Assembly: GCF_036865545.1 (NCBI RefSeq) | Contig: NZ_CP142208.1 | Span: forward strand, 3,782,001-3,846,000 | DNA: 64,000 nucleotides | Source: Erwinia sp. E_sp_B01_1 | GTDB taxonomy: Bacteria; Pseudomonadota; Gammaproteobacteria; Enterobacterales; Enterobacteriaceae | Direction: 5' to 3' | Shown: piece by piece, positions 62,428-64,000 of the stretch | Layout: each line of letters starts with the position of its first letter | Position numbering within the stretch: position 1 is the stretch's first letter | Notes under the pieces: generated by a model | The model's database searches: none | Seen by the model: only the letters and a program-made list of their open reading frames with translations | What the model was told of the DNA's origin: nothing | Made by a program: the position numbers and the translations under genes

Positions 62428-64000
62428 ATGACCAAATACAGCCTGCGGGCGCGTATGATGATTTTGATTCTGGCTCCCACGCTGATGATTGGACTGATGC
62501 TGAGCACCTTTTTTATCGTGCACCGCTATAACGAACTGCAACGCCAGCTGGTGGATGCCGGCGCCAATATCATTGAACCTCTGGCCGTCTCCAGTGAATA
62601 TGGCATGACTTTCCACAGCAAAGAGTCGGTTCGCCAGCTGGTCAGTCTCCTGCACCGCCGCCACTCTGATATTGTGCGCTCCATCTCTATTTTTGATGCG
62701 CAGAACCAGCTTTTCGTCACCTCGAACTATCATATCAACGCCGAAAAACTGCAGATGCCGACGGGCCAGAAACTGCCTGTCTCCTTCACCTATCAACGCG
62801 AAGGCAATTCGGTGATCCTGCGCACGCCGATTGTTTCCGAAAGCTATTATCCGGATGAGTCGCCGGGGGAAGATGCCAAACCCAATGGCAATCCGCTGGG
62901 CTATGTGGCGATAGAATTAGATCTGCAATCCGTCCGGTTGCAGCAGTATAAAGAAGTCTTTATTTCCACTCTGCTGCTGCTGTTCTGTCTCTGTCTGGCG
63001 ATGGTATTTGCTTACCGCCTGATGCGTGATGTGACCGGCCCCATCCGGGATATGGTCAGCACGGTTGACCGCATCCGGCGAGGCCAGCTCGACAGCCGGG
63101 TCACCGGCCATATGCTGGGCGAGCTGGACATGCTCAAAAACGGCATCAACTCGATGGCGATGTCGTTAACGGCCTACCACGAAGAGATGCAGCAGAATAT
63201 CGATCAGGCGACTTCCGACCTGCGCGAAACTCTTGAGCAGATGGAGATCCAGAACGTAGAGCTGGATTTAGCCAAAAAACGCGCGCAGGAAGCCGCCAGG
63301 ATTAAATCCGAATTCCTTGCCAATATGTCCCACGAGCTGCGCACGCCGCTGAACGGGGTCATTGGCTTTACCCGTCAGACGCTGAAGACCTCACTGAATA
63401 TTACTCAACGCGACTACCTGCATACCATCGAACGGTCGGCCAACAATCTGTTAAGCATCATCAACGACGTACTGGACTTCTCCAAGCTGGAAGCGGGCAA
63501 GCTGGTGCTGGAAAACATTCCCTTCCCGCTTCGTGCCACGCTGGATGAAGTGGCCGTGTTGCTGGCCCAGTCCGCACATGAAAAAGGGCTTGAACTGACG
63601 CTCTGTATCCAGCCGGACGTGCCGGATAATGCGATTGGCGATCCGCTACGTATTCAGCAAATCATCATTAACCTGCTGGGCAATGCGATCAAATTTACCG
63701 AACGCGGCAATATTGATGTGCGTATTGAGATGCGTTCGCTGAGTACCAATCGCGTCAATCTGGAGGTGCAGATCCACGACACCGGCATTGGTATCTCCGG
63801 CAAGCAGCAGTCACAGCTTTTTCAGGCTTTCCGTCAGGCGGATGCCAGCATCTCCCGCCGTCACGGTGGCACCGGTTTGGGGCTGGTCATCACCCAGAAA
63901 CTGGTCAATGAAATGGGGGGAGAAATATCCCTTCACAGCCGCCTGAACGAAGGTTCAACTTTCTGGTTCAACGTCAATCTGTCCCTGAACCCCAATGCGG
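62428..64000 (+). CDS. barA: Hybrid sensor histidine kinase BarA (5' part, runs off the window)
   Basis: Tripartite sensor kinase that with the regulator UvrY (GacA) turns on the CsrB/C small RNAs. The start ATG at 62428 was found by its ribosome-binding site and matches the family N-terminus ([20 protein letters not shown]). The first 524 codons show the membrane helices, a HAMP domain near 180-250, the phosphoaccepting H302 in [20 protein letters not shown], the N box ([16 protein letters not shown]), and G boxes [20 protein letters not shown] and [20 protein letters not shown]. The receiver and histidine phosphotransfer domains lie beyond the window. Confidence 0.95.
   Translation, partial: MTKYSLRARMMILILAPTLMIGLMLSTFFIVHRYNELQRQLVDAGANIIEPLAVSSEYGMTFHSKESVRQLVSLLHRRHSDIVRSISIFDAQNQLFVTSNYHINAEKLQMPTGQKLPVSFTYQREGNSVILRTPIVSESYYPDESPGEDAKPNGNPLGYVAIELDLQSVRLQQYKEVFISTLLLLFCLCLAMVFAYRLMRDVTGPIRDMVSTVDRIRRGQLDSRVTGHMLGELDMLKNGINSMAMSLTAYHEEMQQNIDQATSDLRETLEQMEIQNVELDLAKKRAQEAARIKSEFLANMSHELRTPLNGVIGFTRQTLKTSLNITQRDYLHTIERSANNLLSIINDVLDFSKLEAGKLVLENIPFPLRATLDEVAVLLAQSAHEKGLELTLCIQPDVPDNAIGDPLRIQQIIINLLGNAIKFTERGNIDVRIEMRSLSTNRVNLEVQIHDTGIGISGKQQSQLFQAFRQADASISRRHGGTGLGLVITQKLVNEMGGEISLHSRLNEGSTFWFNVNLSLNPNA

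Overview
This window is a chromosomal segment of a gammaproteobacterium of the order Enterobacterales. The core gene order (mutS, rpoS-nlpD-pcm-surE-truD-ispF-ispD-ftsB-ygbE-cysCND, iap, cysHIJ, queD, queE, eno-pyrG-mazG-relA, barA) is the enterobacterial one. The accessory content (cysG fused to the cysDNC operon, a type II secretion operon beside a chitinase, a HrpL-type promoter) best fits a plant- or insect-associated Erwinia/Pantoea-like lineage. Family-level placement is an inference from gene content, not a database match. No rRNA, tRNA, insertion sequence or CRISPR array was seen.

Layout. Positions 1-3.9 kb hold three genes of the non-phosphorylating L-fucose pathway (L-fuconate dehydratase, a 2,4-diketo-3-deoxy-L-fuconate hydrolase-like FAH protein, an SDR dehydrogenase) and a divergent FadR-type GntR regulator, with a palindromic operator candidate between them. 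Positions 4.0-13.4 kb are the respiratory nitrate reductase locus narGHJI, the transporter narK and the regulator narL. Both narG and narK have perfect FNR boxes and NarL heptamers, but the sensor gene narX is missing from its usual place. Positions 13.5-26.3 kb are a type II secretion system: the pilotin gspS, then gspCDEFGHIJKLMO read on the minus strand, preceded by a GH18 chitinase that is the obvious candidate cargo. Three consecutive genes (gspJ, gspK, gspL) each carry a single-base frameshift at a G-rich run, and GspC lacks the usual C-terminal domain. An AT-rich 1.3 kb gap with several perfect inverted repeats follows.

Positions 27.6-32.8 kb hold mutS and rpoS with an unexpected gene between them: a Ser/Gln-rich 440-residue protein resembling type III translocators of the HrpF/NopX/HrpK kind, preceded by a near-consensus hrp box. 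This orphan virulence-type gene is the most interesting item in the window. Positions 31.8-43.0 kb are the rpoS-to-cysG block; 43.3-44.6 kb hold iap and a YciI-like gene; 44.7-45.0 kb is a structured repeat element plus a tandem repeat, at the place where E. coli has a CRISPR locus next to iap. Positions 45.0-49.4 kb are cysHIJ, which complete the assimilatory sulfate route begun by cysDNC and cysG (siroheme).

Positions 49.7-55.1 kb are mixed: queD and queE (queuosine precursors), an exported inorganic pyrophosphatase, a secreted metallophosphoesterase fused to a ricin-like beta-trefoil domain, and a Tat-exported cytosine-deaminase-like amidohydrolase. Positions 55.2-64.0 kb are eno, pyrG, mazG and relA, a decayed remnant of rlmD, and the start of barA, which runs off the right edge.
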